From positions 186,001-250,000 of the forward strand of contig NZ_FOMQ01000001.1 in the NCBI RefSeq assembly GCF_900112675.1: a stretch of DNA of 64,000 nucleotides, in the 5' to 3' direction. Made by a program: the position numbers and the translations under genes. Of this stretch, positions 44,947-53,579 are shown piece by piece. Each line of letters starts with the position of its first letter. Position 1 is the stretch's first letter. The notes beneath the pieces were generated by a model that searched no databases, was not told the DNA's origin, and was given only the letters and a program-made list of their open reading frames with translations. The stretch is from Paracidovorax konjaci. GTDB lineage: Bacteria > Pseudomonadota > Gammaproteobacteria > Burkholderiales > Burkholderiaceae_C.

Positions 44947-45972
44947 TCAGAAACGGTGGCGGATGCCCACGCCGAAGCTGTTGCCCTTGGTCTGGGCGGT
45001 GATGCGGTCGTTCATCAGCATCGCGTACACGTCGGTCCGCTTGGAGAGGAAGTAGTCGTAGCCCACGGTGAAGGTCTTGCGGTCGATGTCGGTCTGCGTC
45101 ATCTCGGTCTTCACCCATTCGACGATCACCTTGCCGGAGGGCCCCGTGGGAACGGAGGCGCCCAGCTGCACCGTCTTGGCCTTGTTGGGCGTGTTGTCGG
45201 CCTTGGCCTCGCCGTAGCTCAGGTAGGGCTTGACCACCTCGAAGTCGTAGGCACCCAGCAGCATCCAGTCCTTCTTCGTCGTTCCCAGGTACGCGCCCTG
45301 GCCGGGGTTGCCGATCTGGTCACGCTCATAGAAGCCGGTCACCGTGAGCGGCCCGCCGAAGTAGAAGAAATTCGCGCCCACGTTCTTGCGGCCGTTGCTG
45401 TTCGGCTGCTCGCCGAACTGGTACTGCAGGTTCGCGGAGAAGCCGCCGAACTTCGGCGTGCTGTAGACGATCTGGTTGCTCCAGCCCGTGTCGGCGGGGG
45501 TCGTGGCGGCCCAGCCGGTGCCATTGAACAGCGGCACGTTCATGTGCAGGATCAGCGGCGAGAACGTGAACGAGTCGCCCAGCGGATTGCCGACCACCGA
45601 GGGCAGGAAGTTCGGCGCCATCCAGCGGCCGATCAGCACCGAGCCGAAGTCGCCCGACAGGCTCACGTTGGCATCGCGTGAAAAGAACGTGTCGTTGGCG
45701 AAGCGGCCCGGCGTACCGGTGTCGGCCTGGAAGAACGACGTCAGCTGGAAATTGGCCTTGAGGCCGCCGCCCAGGTCCTCCGTGCCCTTGAACCCGAACC
45801 ACGACGTGGTGAGCCCGCCGCTGTTGACCACCGAGCGGCGGCCCGCATCGCCGGCCATCTTCATGGAGCCGGCATAGAGGTCCGAGAGGCCGGTGAGCTG
45901 GACCGTGCTTTGCGCGTGGGCGCTGGCGGCCAAGAGCAACGCTGCGCCGAGCGCTATCCGATTTTTTTTCAT
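44947..45972 (-). CDS. Outer-membrane porin (Gram-negative porin, Comamonadaceae type)
   Basis: A 341-residue beta-barrel porin. The signal peptide MKKNRIALGAALLLAASAHA is followed by QSTVQLTGLSDLYAGSM. Typical porin pieces are SWFGFKGTEDLGGGLKANFQL, FFSRDANVSLSGDFGSVLIGR and VGYDYFLSKRTDVYAML. It ends with GNSFGVGIRHRF, the C-terminal aromatic residue required for outer-membrane assembly. Its promoter region is shared with a divergent CRP/FNR-family gene and contains an FNR-type box, so oxygen or nitric-oxide-linked control is possible. Confidence 0.94.
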   Translation of the reverse strand: MKKNRIALGAALLLAASAHAQSTVQLTGLSDLYAGSMKMAGDAGRRSVVNSGGLTTSWFGFKGTEDLGGGLKANFQLTSFFQADTGTPGRFANDTFFSRDANVSLSGDFGSVLIGRWMAPNFLPSVVGNPLGDSFTFSPLILHMNVPLFNGTGWAATTPADTGWSNQIVYSTPKFGGFSANLQYQFGEQPNSNGRKNVGANFFYFGGPLTVTGFYERDQIGNPGQGAYLGTTKKDWMLLGAYDFEVVKPYLSYGEAKADNTPNKAKTVQLGASVPTGPSGKVIVEWVKTEMTQTDIDRKTFTVGYDYFLSKRTDVYAMLMNDRITAQTKGNSFGVGIRHRF

Positions 45973-46187
45973 GGGAATCCCGTCCACAACAACAAAGAAG
46001 AAAGGAAAAGGAAGATTGGCGAGGGGTACGCCGTGCATCCCGCGCAAAGCCACGGCCGTCCGTGCACGCCTTCCGCCGGGAACGGGACGGGCATGAGCAA
46101 GTAACGTGCCGAAACACTGCACCGCCTTGGGCTCCGTCCCGGGGGCGCAGGTCTCCGGGCGGCACCGGGCAGGGGCGAGCCCCGCAT

Positions 46188-46201
46188 TTGACTTTGCTCA
46201 A
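46188..46201. promoter_or_regulatory. FNR/DNR-type binding site
   Basis: TTGA-CTTTGC-TCAA matches the TTGA-N6-TCAA consensus of FNR-type regulators. It is centred about 42 bases before the ATG of the adjacent CRP/FNR-family gene and 220 bases before the divergent porin start. Autoregulation by the encoded protein is plausible. Confidence 0.55.
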
Positions 46202-46236
46202 CACGTACGTAGCCGTGCCGCGCCACAGTGCAGGCC

Positions 46237-46860
46237 ATGTTCCCCATGCCTTCCACCGATTCCTCCGCGCCGTGCGAAGTGGTTGCCGCCGGCCAGCTGC
46301 TGCGCCAGCGCCGCCAGCAGCCCGCTTCGGTGCTGTACCTCGACAGCGGCCGCGTGGTGTTCGGCGTGCGCGAGGACGGGCAGCTCCGGCACCAGCTCGG
46401 TGTGGTGGAAGGGCCGTTCTGGCTCGACGCCGCATCGGCGCTGCTGGGCCAGCCCTGCCCGGTCGACATGGTGGCGGACTCGCGCGTGCAACTGCGCCGC
46501 ATGCCGCTCATGGCCTTCCGCGACGAGGTGGCCCTGCTGCCGGCCTCGGCGCAGCGGCTCGTGCGCGACATGGCCTCCGGCTATCTGCAGCAGACCGAAC
46601 TGGCCGTGAGCCGGCTTGCCCAGGATGCCGAGGCCCGCTGCGCGCAATGGCTGCTGCGCCATGCCGAGCAGGACGGTACCGGTGCGCTGCGGGTGATGCT
46701 GAGCCAGCGCAAGCGCCTGATCGCCGCGCAACTGGGCATTGCCCCGGAAACACTCTCGCGCGTGCTGCGCCACCTGCGCGAGCACGGGCTCATCGCGGGC
46801 ACGGGCAATGTGCTCACCCTGCCGCAGCCTGCGGAGTTGCGCCTGGTGGCGGGTGGCTGA
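46237..46860 (+). CDS. CRP/FNR family transcriptional regulator
   Basis: A 207-residue regulator. The N-terminal cyclic-nucleotide-binding-like beta-roll is SVLYLDSGRVVFGVREDGQL and DMVADSRVQLRRMPLMAF, and the C-terminal winged helix is LSQRKRLIAAQLGIAPETLSRVLRHLREHGLI (key part LGIAPETLSRVLRHL). It lacks the clustered N-terminal cysteines of FNR, so it is not an iron-sulfur sensor. It fits the DNR/NnrR or CooA-like side, but the signal is unknown. A GTG at 46228 is an alternative start. A TTGA-N6-TCAA box lies just upstream. Confidence 0.88.
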   Translation: MFPMPSTDSSAPCEVVAAGQLLRQRRQQPASVLYLDSGRVVFGVREDGQLRHQLGVVEGPFWLDAASALLGQPCPVDMVADSRVQLRRMPLMAFRDEVALLPASAQRLVRDMASGYLQQTELAVSRLAQDAEARCAQWLLRHAEQDGTGALRVMLSQRKRLIAAQLGIAPETLSRVLRHLREHGLIAGTGNVLTLPQPAELRLVAGG

Positions 46861-47184
46861 CCATGGCCGGGGCAGGCCGGGTGCCTGGTTGATGCCCTGA
46901 GCGGGCGCCGCGCCATCGGGGTTCTCCCGGGGCGGTCCCTGCGGGTTCTACCCAACGCCACCCCCGGGGGGGCTGCGTATATTCGTTTGCAAGGCCCGGC
47001 ATCGCCGGGAGCGAATCCTTCCGCCAACGAACACCCGCCGCCCCCGCATGCACCGCACCCCCCCGCCGCACCGGCCCGCCGCCGGCCGTCCGCGCGCTAC
47101 GCCTGGAGCGTGCCGCCGGGGCTCCGGTCCGGGTGCGGTCGCCGATCCTGCCGGCCTGGCCGCGGCGCCGCGGGAGGGCGGGGC
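46861..47184. other. Upstream region of the diguanylate cyclase gene
   Basis: This 324-base stretch contains a TATATT (46978-46983), a plausible -10 hexamer. If used, transcription would start near 46990, which would exclude the ATG at 46987 as the start codon. The rest is Pro/Arg-coding in one frame but looks like non-coding GC-rich leader. Confidence 0.4.
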
Positions 47185-49449
47185 TTGAGTGCGCCGTCGG
47201 CCCCTCGGGCCGCCATCGGGCGGGGGCGCCTGAGGGCCTTCGCCACCGTGCACGACGGGCACGACGGCGGCTGGCTGCTGCCCGGCTCGCTGGTGCTGCG
47301 CACCATCGCTGCCGCCGTCCTGGCGGTGCTGCTGGCCGGCGGCGCTTCGGCGTGGCTGGTGGCGCGCGCGGCACAGCAGGATGCGCTGCAGCGCCTCATG
47401 GACCGGCAGACCGACGAGGTCGAGGCCATCGCGCGGCTGCTCTCCAGCAAGATCGAGCAGAACCAGCGCGTGCTGGCCACCGTGGCCGAAAGCATTCCGG
47501 TGTCGATGATCGACGCGCCCGATGCGTTGGACTCGCTGCTGCGGCAGGGCCTGCCCGCCGCCCGCATCTTCGACGCGCTGCAGATCGCGCGGCGGGACGG
47601 CAGCCTCAGCCTGCAGTGGCAGAACGGCCGCCCGCACGACGGCGCGGAACTGGACCCGGCCGAGCGCGACCAGCTGCGGCGCACGCTGCTGGAGGGCAAG
47701 CCGCTCGTGTCGGGCGTGATCGGCGCCGGACCCGCCGACGGTCGCGTGATGTTCACCCTGCCGCTGCGCGGCGCGGAAGAGGGCGGCGTGCAAGGGGCCC
47801 TGGCGGGCACGCTGCGGCTGCAATCGCAGGGCCTCCTGCCGCCCTCGATGGCGCTGCCGGCGCGGGCCGATTCCCGGCTGGTGGTCTTTGCGCGCGACGG
47901 CACCATCCTGGCGCACCCGGACCCGGCGCGCGTGCTCGGGCCGGTGCGCAGCGAAGCCGGCCTGGCGCAGGTCTACGACCGTGCCCTGCAGGGCGGGCAG
48001 GCGGCCGTGGTGGGGCGGGGATTCTCCGAAGTGGTGGCCGGGCAGGTGGTGAGCGTGGCGGGCCTGCCCCTGCCGCAATGGCTCGTGGCCCGGGTGAGCG
48101 ATTCGCGGGCCGATCTCGATGCGCTGGCCGGTGCGCGTCAGCGCGGTGCGGTGCGTGCCGCTGCCGCGACGGCGGGCATCGCACTGCTGGCGGCACTGGC
48201 CATCGCCGTGCTGGCGCAGCCCCTGGCGCGGCTGCGTCGCCGGGCCGAGCGGGCCGGCGGGCAGGGGCTGCCGGACGACGATGCGCCCTGGCCGGGCGGC
48301 ACCGGCGAAGTGGACGCGATCGCCAGGGCCTGCCGCACGCTGGGCGACCGGCACACCGCGCTGCAGTCGCGGGCCGATGTGCTGCAGGACCAGTTCCAGG
48401 CCGTGCTCGACCACGCGCCGGCCGGCATCGTCATCACGCGCGCCGGCCTGCTGGAGGTGGTGGGGCTGGAAGCCTGCCGCATGCTCGGCTACGAGCCCCA
48501 TGAATTGCAGGGCCAGCCCGCACGGTTGCTCTACATGAGCGATGCCGCGTATGCCGATCTCGGCCGGCGCGTGCGGGCCGAGTTCGCCGCCCACGGGGCC
48601 TTCGACGGAGACGTGTGCTTCGTGCGCAAGGACGGCGGCGCCGTGTGGGCGCGCGTGCTGGGCCGTGCGGTGCGCGGCGGCGGCGCGCCCGAGCCGGGTG
48701 GCACCGTCTGGATGCTGGAAGACCTCACCGCGGCGCGCGAAGCCCGCAAGCAGGAAGACTGGTCGGCCGGGCACGATCCGCTCACGCAACTGGCCAACCG
48801 CGAGGCCTTCCAGCAGCGGCTGCATGCGCTGCTGTCCGATCGCGCACCCCGGCCCTTCGCTGCGCCGCCCGGGCGACATGGCGAGGCCGTCCCGCCGCCG
48901 CAGGCTCCGGCCGCCGCCCTGGGCGCCATGGGTGTTGCCGCGGTCCATGCCACCGCTTCCGCGGAGGGGGCGAGCCCGCCGCCGTCCCCGGAGGAAGGGG
49001 CGGGCGTGATGCTGTTCCTCGACCTCGACCACTTCACGGTGGTGAACGCCATCGCCGGGCACGACGCGGGCGACGACGTGCTGCGCCATGTCGGCCGGCT
49101 CATCGAGAACCAGGTGCGGCACGTGGGCTGGGCCGCGCGGCTCGGCGGCGACGAATTCGCCGTGGTGCTGCCCGGCTGCCCGCTCGCCCGCGGGCTGGCG
49201 ATCGCCACCCAGCTCTGCGCGGCCGTGCATGCCTGGGAGCCGGCCTACAACGGACGCGCCTACACCCTCGGCGTGAGCATCGGCCTCGTGCCGCTGGGCG
49301 GGGGCATCTACGACGTCTCGGGTGTGCTGCACGCGGCCGACATGGCCTGCTACGAAGCCAAGCGCGCAGGGCGCAACCGCGTGGAAGTGCGGTGGCTGTA
49401 CCCGGAAGGCCCGGCCGCTTTACCGGTGGGCGGCACGGACACGGCCTGA
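47185..49449 (+). CDS. Membrane-bound diguanylate cyclase with PAS domain
   Basis: A roughly 754-residue inner-membrane protein that makes c-di-GMP. TM1 is in SLVLRTIAAAVLAVLLAGG. A periplasmic sensor of about 280 residues is followed by TM2 in AATAGIALLAALAIAVLA, then a PAS domain (FQAVLDHAPAGIVITRAGLLEVV). The GGDEF domain has the active LGGDEFAVVLPG and LDLDHFTVVN, with RVGRDA-like I-site not evident. A 45-residue Pro/Ala/Ser-rich insertion sits at the beginning of the GGDEF domain (PPGRHGEAVPPPQAPAAAL), an unusual place. I chose the TTG at 47185 with GGGAGGG upstream; an ATG at 46987 would add 66 Pro/Arg-rich residues and may lie upstream of the promoter. Confidence 0.88.
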   Translation: MSAPSAPRAAIGRGRLRAFATVHDGHDGGWLLPGSLVLRTIAAAVLAVLLAGGASAWLVARAAQQDALQRLMDRQTDEVEAIARLLSSKIEQNQRVLATVAESIPVSMIDAPDALDSLLRQGLPAARIFDALQIARRDGSLSLQWQNGRPHDGAELDPAERDQLRRTLLEGKPLVSGVIGAGPADGRVMFTLPLRGAEEGGVQGALAGTLRLQSQGLLPPSMALPARADSRLVVFARDGTILAHPDPARVLGPVRSEAGLAQVYDRALQGGQAAVVGRGFSEVVAGQVVSVAGLPLPQWLVARVSDSRADLDALAGARQRGAVRAAAATAGIALLAALAIAVLAQPLARLRRRAERAGGQGLPDDDAPWPGGTGEVDAIARACRTLGDRHTALQSRADVLQDQFQAVLDHAPAGIVITRAGLLEVVGLEACRMLGYEPHELQGQPARLLYMSDAAYADLGRRVRAEFAAHGAFDGDVCFVRKDGGAVWARVLGRAVRGGGAPEPGGTVWMLEDLTAAREARKQEDWSAGHDPLTQLANREAFQQRLHALLSDRAPRPFAAPPGRHGEAVPPPQAPAAALGAMGVAAVHATASAEGASPPPSPEEGAGVMLFLDLDHFTVVNAIAGHDAGDDVLRHVGRLIENQVRHVGWAARLGGDEFAVVLPGCPLARGLAIATQLCAAVHAWEPAYNGRAYTLGVSIGLVPLGGGIYDVSGVLHAADMACYEAKRAGRNRVEVRWLYPEGPAALPVGGTDTA

Positions 49450-49689
49450 TTCCCAGCGGCCGGGCAATGGCGGATCCGAAGGGACGGGAACGCGCACGCA
49501 TGCCTGCCGATCCGCCCGTTGTCGAGTGCTGCGTGGAAACATTCTGTTCTTTGGAACGGATGCGGTGGCGGGCCCCCGCGAAGCGGCCACTGTGGGCATA
49601 GTGCGTGCCGCGCCTGCCTCATCGGCCGGGTGCGATTGGGGCCCGCCGACATGGCGGGCTGTGCCGGCACGCAAAGGAATAAAAGAACA

Positions 49690-50352
49690 ATGTCGCTTGC
49701 TTACTGGTTCCGGGAGGGACCTGCGGAGCCCATCGAGAATGGGCGGATTCAATACGGACCGGGGAAGGGGTTGCCCAAGCTGGTGTTCGAGGGGCTGAAC
49801 AACGCGCAGAAGCTTGTGCAGAAGATCGCTACCGTCGATCCGGTGCGCAAGAAGATCATCCTGATCCAGCCGGGGGAGAAAACCCTGTATGTCTCGGGTT
49901 TGCGGGAACGGGGCGTTCCCGGGTATCTGTATCTGTTCGCCCATGCGTCCGCCATCAGCCTTCAGGGGGTGAGAAATATTGGAACGATCACAGATGTCAT
50001 TCATCGAAGCGGTCTCTGGCAAAGGCAACCGATCCTGATCGATGCCTGTAATGCCGGGGCTTCACCCGATGGCGTTGCCAGTGCCCTGGCCGGCGCCTTG
50101 CGCACCCACGTCACGGCGCCCACCACGCTCACCTGGAACCATCCCCTGGGTGGCTCTGCCATTGGACAGGGCAGCTTCGAGAAGCTGCCGGGCGTGCTGG
50201 GCCGGCTGCCCATCCCCGATTTCCTGCGCCCGGGGCAATGGCGCACCTGGGGGCCGGATGGCCAACCCATCGCCACCACGCGCACCTCGCCGCGCGATGG
50301 GGGCGAGCTCGTCAAGGGCCCGCTGGCCCAGGAACTGCGGAGGAAGCCATGA
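49690..50352 (+). CDS. Predicted clan CD (caspase-like) cysteine protease domain protein, candidate toxin
   Basis: A 220-residue protein with no signal peptide. A hydrophobic strand followed by His85 (YLYLFAHAS) and another followed by Cys120 (ILIDACNAG) reproduce the His-Cys dyad layout of clan CD proteases such as caspase-like domains, where each catalytic residue follows a beta-strand. The rest is not recognised. The stop overlaps the ATG of the next gene (ATGA). A free-standing effector-like protease plus a coupled membrane protein with Sel1-like repeats suggests a toxin/immunity pair, possibly of a type VI system, but no secretion gene or VgrG/PAAR is in the window. The ATG at 49690 has AAGGA 10 bases upstream. 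Confidence 0.66.
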   Translation: MSLAYWFREGPAEPIENGRIQYGPGKGLPKLVFEGLNNAQKLVQKIATVDPVRKKIILIQPGEKTLYVSGLRERGVPGYLYLFAHASAISLQGVRNIGTITDVIHRSGLWQRQPILIDACNAGASPDGVASALAGALRTHVTAPTTLTWNHPLGGSAIGQGSFEKLPGVLGRLPIPDFLRPGQWRTWGPDGQPIATTRTSPRDGGELVKGPLAQELRRKP

Positions 50353-51053
50353 TGCTGCGATGGTGGAAACGCATCGGCTGCGGATTTCAACGGCTTCTGA
50401 TCTCTTCTCTTGCGATCGCCGCCTACACCGCATGGTGGTGGATCGACAGCGCACGCACCTGCGATACGCAGGACGAATACAACCTTCGCGGCATTTGCCT
50501 CATGCGGGTCCAGGAACGTGCCGAGCAGGGCGACAACGCCGCGCAGTGGGCCTATGGGCACTATCTTGAAGCCGAAAGCAAGCAGGCAGAGGCCCAGTTC
50601 TGGCAGCGCAAGGCGATGCATGGCGTGCGCACTGGACTCGGCCTGCGCGACAGCATGGAAGCCTACTGCGACCGTGTTCCGGGTTTCGAGGCGCGGACCG
50701 TCGAATCCATCATGCTGCGCGTTGCGGAGAACAGCCCCGATGCGCATCTGCGCCTGCTGCAGCTCTACACCTACCCCGGCTGTGGCGCCTTCGACCTCGA
50801 TAAAGCCAGCGCGCAGATTCCCCGGTTGACCCAGTGCGCGTACCTTGCCATTGCCCGCTATCTGCGCACCGCCGAGGAAAAGCGGTATCGCGTACCGCCT
50901 CGGATCCGGGCTGCGATCGAGTCCAACATGGAGCGCTGCGCTCAGGAGTTGGCGAACCCACCTCCCCAGGGCACGACAGTCCGCGAAATCATGCCGGTAC
51001 GGCAAGAGGATCTGGACGATCTGGCGCGCAGACTCGCTGCACTCAAGCCCTGA
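50349..51053 (+). CDS. Membrane-anchored protein with Sel1-like repeats, candidate immunity protein
   Basis: A 234-residue protein. One N-terminal membrane helix (residues 14-31, LLISSLAIAAYTAWWW) places the rest in the periplasm. Residues 50-100 resemble a Sel1 repeat (AEQGDNAAQWAYGHYLEAES). Several cysteines in the periplasmic part (for example TCDTQ, YPGCGAF, LTQCAY) could form disulfides. The gene begins in the stop codon of the preceding caspase-like gene, a coupling typical of toxin and immunity genes. Function is inferred from position; nothing identifies an enzymatic role. Confidence 0.64.
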   Translation: MMLRWWKRIGCGFQRLLISSLAIAAYTAWWWIDSARTCDTQDEYNLRGICLMRVQERAEQGDNAAQWAYGHYLEAESKQAEAQFWQRKAMHGVRTGLGLRDSMEAYCDRVPGFEARTVESIMLRVAENSPDAHLRLLQLYTYPGCGAFDLDKASAQIPRLTQCAYLAIARYLRTAEEKRYRVPPRIRAAIESNMERCAQELANPPPQGTTVREIMPVRQEDLDDLARRLAALKP

Positions 51054-51125
51054 GACACCCCTTGCCGACGGCCCTGGCGACAACAGGGCATGCCGCCGGG
51101 TCCCTGCGCATGGCGGCAGCGGCCT

Positions 51126-53579
51126 TCACCCGTCCTGCACGCCCCCGAGCGCCCGCAGCACGTTCTCCGCCGTGGCCGGCGCCACCAGCTGCACCGGACC
51201 CGCGTCGCCCCGCGCTGCCGCCACGGCCTCGCGCAGGGCTTCGTACACGCTGATGGCCAGCATGAAGGGCGGTTCGCCCACGGCCTTGCTGCCGCCCACG
51301 TTGTCCTCGCGGTTGGCCTCGTGCCAGAAGGCCACGCGGAAATGCGCGGGGATGTCGCCCGTGGCCGGGATCTTGTACGTGCTGGGCGCATGGGTGGCCA
51401 GGCGGCCTTCGGCGTCCCACACGAGCTGCTCGGTGGTCAGCCAGCCCATGCCCTGCACGAAGCCGCCCTCGACCTGGCCCAGGTCGATCGCCGGATTGAT
51501 GCTGCGGCCCACGTCGTGGAGGATGTCCACGGCCAGCACCCGGCTCTCGCCCGTGAGGGTATCGATCGCCACCTCGGTGCAGGCTGCGCCATAGGCGAAG
51601 TAGTAGAACGGGCGCCCCGTGAGCGTGGCCTTGTCGTAGTGGATCTTGGGCGTGCGGTAGAAGCCGTCGCTCCAGAGCTGGATGCGGTTGGCGTAGGCGG
51701 CCTTGACCACGTCGCTCCAGGCGTGCGATGCCTTCGGGGTCTGGATGCGCCCGCTCTCGAAGCGCACGGCGCCCGCGCCGCAGCCGTCCATGCCGGCGAC
51801 GAAGGCCGCCAGGTTGTCGCGCACGTGCCGGGCCGCGTACTGGGCGGCGCGGCCATTGAGGTCGGTGCCGCTCGACGCCGCCGTGGCGCTGGCGTTGGGC
51901 ACCTTGCCCGTGTCGCTCGCGGTCACGAGCACGCGCGCCAGCGGCACGCCCAGCTCGTCGGCCACGATCTGCGCCACCTTGGTGTGCAGGCCCTGGCCCA
52001 TCTCGGTGCCCCCGTGGTTCACCTGCACGCTGCCGTCGGTGTACACGTGCACCAGCGCGCCGGCCTGGTTGAACAGCGTGGCGGTGAAGCTGATGCCGAA
52101 CTTGACCGGCGTGAGCGCCAGCCCGCGCTTGAGCGTGCGGTGCTGCGCATTCCAAGCGGAAACTGCCTCATGCCGCCGTCGATATTGAGAAGTTTGCTCT
52201 AGTTTCGGTAGCAAATCGTGCAGGACGTTGTCTTCCACCGCCATCTGGTAGTGGGTGACGTTGCGCTCCTGCAGGCCGTAGAGGTTCGCCAGCCGCACGT
52301 CCAGCGCGTCGCGGCACAGCGCGCGCGCGATGTCGCCCAGGATGGTCTCGATCGCGATCACGCCCTGCGGGCCGCCGAAGCCGCGGAACGCCGTGTGGCT
52401 CTGCGTGTTCGTCTTGCAGCGGTACGAGGCAATCTCCACGTCTTCGAGGAAATACGCGTTGTCGCAGTGGAATACCGCGCGGTCGGCCACCGGCCCCGAG
52501 AGATCGGCCGAGAAGCCGCAGTTCACCGCCATGCGCAGCCGCAGCCCCTGGATGCGGCCCGTGCCGTCGAAGCCCACATCCCAGTCGTAGGCGAAGGGGT
52601 GGCGCTTGCCCGTCACCATGAAGTCGTCGTCGCGGTCCAGCCGCAGCTTCACGGGCCGGCCGGTCTTGTGCGCGGCCACGGCCGCCCACACGGCCAGGTG
52701 CCCGGCCTGCGTCTCCTTGCCGCCGAAGCCCCCGCCCATGCGCCGGCAGGCGACGGTGACGGCGTGGCTGTCGATGCCCAGCGCGTGCGCCACCCAGTGC
52801 TGCACCTCGCCAGGGTGCTGGGTGCTCGAATGGATGTGCCACTGGCCCTGTTCCTGCGGCAGCGCGTAGGCGATCTGGCCTTCGAGGTAGAAATGCTCCT
52901 GCCCGCCCACTTCCAGGGTGCCGTGCAGCCGGTGGGGCGCGGCCGCCAGGGCGGCGTGCGCGTCGCCGCGGCGCACGACCACCGGGGGGAGCACGTAGCT
53001 CTCCTGCGCGAGCGCCTCGTGCACCGACAGCACCGGCGGCAACGCCTCGATGTCCAGCCGCACCTGCCGCGCCGCGCGGCGGGCCTGCATCACCGTGTCG
53101 GCCAGCACCAGCCCGACCACCTGGCCCGCGAACTGCACCGTGTCCTGCGCGAACACGGGTTCGTCGTGCGCGAAGGCCGCCAGCACCGGATCGCCCGGCA
53201 CGTCCCGCGCGAGCACCACGCCGCGCACGCCCGGCAGGGCCAGCGCACCGCCGGCCTCCACGCCGCGCAGGCGGCCGTGCGCCACGGGCGAGAGGATCGG
53301 CGCGGCATGCAGCGTGCCCTTCACCTCGGGCAGATCGTCGATGTAATGCGCTCCGCCCATGACCTGGGCACGGGCGCTCTCGTGGAAGGACGAGGCGCCC
53401 ACGGCGCGGCGCGCGCTGCGGGGCTCGGCATCCAGCCCCGGGGGCGGCGCCTCCCCGGCCATGGGGCCGGCGGCCCCTGCGGCGTCCGCGCGCGCGGCCA
53501 CCGGGTCGTCGCCCGCATCGCGGCTCAGCAAAGCGTCGGCGCCCGGTGCCGCGGTGGAGGGGCCGTCGCGCCGGTTCAT
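51126..53579 (-). CDS. xdhB: Xanthine dehydrogenase molybdenum-binding subunit XdhB
   Basis: An 817-residue subunit carrying the molybdopterin site that hydroxylates hypoxanthine and xanthine to urate. Conserved parts are HYIDDLPEVKGTLHAAPILS, GGQEHFYLEGQIAYALPQE, RRMGGGFGGKETQAGHLA, TAFRGFGGPQGVIAIE and NHGGTEMGQGLHTKVAQIVADELG (quoted in part). It begins in the stop codon of xdhA. A 60-residue Ala/Gly/Pro-rich N-terminal extension precedes the domain start. A copy of the dispersed hairpin repeat is read in frame at about residues 455-471 (KLEQTSQYRRRHEA). Confidence 0.95.
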   Translation of the reverse strand: MNRRDGPSTAAPGADALLSRDAGDDPVAARADAAGAAGPMAGEAPPPGLDAEPRSARRAVGASSFHESARAQVMGGAHYIDDLPEVKGTLHAAPILSPVAHGRLRGVEAGGALALPGVRGVVLARDVPGDPVLAAFAHDEPVFAQDTVQFAGQVVGLVLADTVMQARRAARQVRLDIEALPPVLSVHEALAQESYVLPPVVVRRGDAHAALAAAPHRLHGTLEVGGQEHFYLEGQIAYALPQEQGQWHIHSSTQHPGEVQHWVAHALGIDSHAVTVACRRMGGGFGGKETQAGHLAVWAAVAAHKTGRPVKLRLDRDDDFMVTGKRHPFAYDWDVGFDGTGRIQGLRLRMAVNCGFSADLSGPVADRAVFHCDNAYFLEDVEIASYRCKTNTQSHTAFRGFGGPQGVIAIETILGDIARALCRDALDVRLANLYGLQERNVTHYQMAVEDNVLHDLLPKLEQTSQYRRRHEAVSAWNAQHRTLKRGLALTPVKFGISFTATLFNQAGALVHVYTDGSVQVNHGGTEMGQGLHTKVAQIVADELGVPLARVLVTASDTGKVPNASATAASSGTDLNGRAAQYAARHVRDNLAAFVAGMDGCGAGAVRFESGRIQTPKASHAWSDVVKAAYANRIQLWSDGFYRTPKIHYDKATLTGRPFYYFAYGAACTEVAIDTLTGESRVLAVDILHDVGRSINPAIDLGQVEGGFVQGMGWLTTEQLVWDAEGRLATHAPSTYKIPATGDIPAHFRVAFWHEANREDNVGGSKAVGEPPFMLAISVYEALREAVAAARGDAGPVQLVAPATAENVLRALGGVQDG
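52166..52216 (+). repeat. Dispersed hairpin repeat, copy C (inside xdhB)
   Basis: The plus strand reads CTCATGCCGCCGTCGATA, then TTTGCT (52193-52198), a loop, AGCAAA (52210-52215). Read on the xdhB strand it encodes LLPKLEQTSQYRRRHEA without breaking the frame. From memory of the family, other XdhB proteins have a segment of about equal length here (LEASSDY-like), so this copy appears to substitute for native codons rather than add length. Confidence 0.72.
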
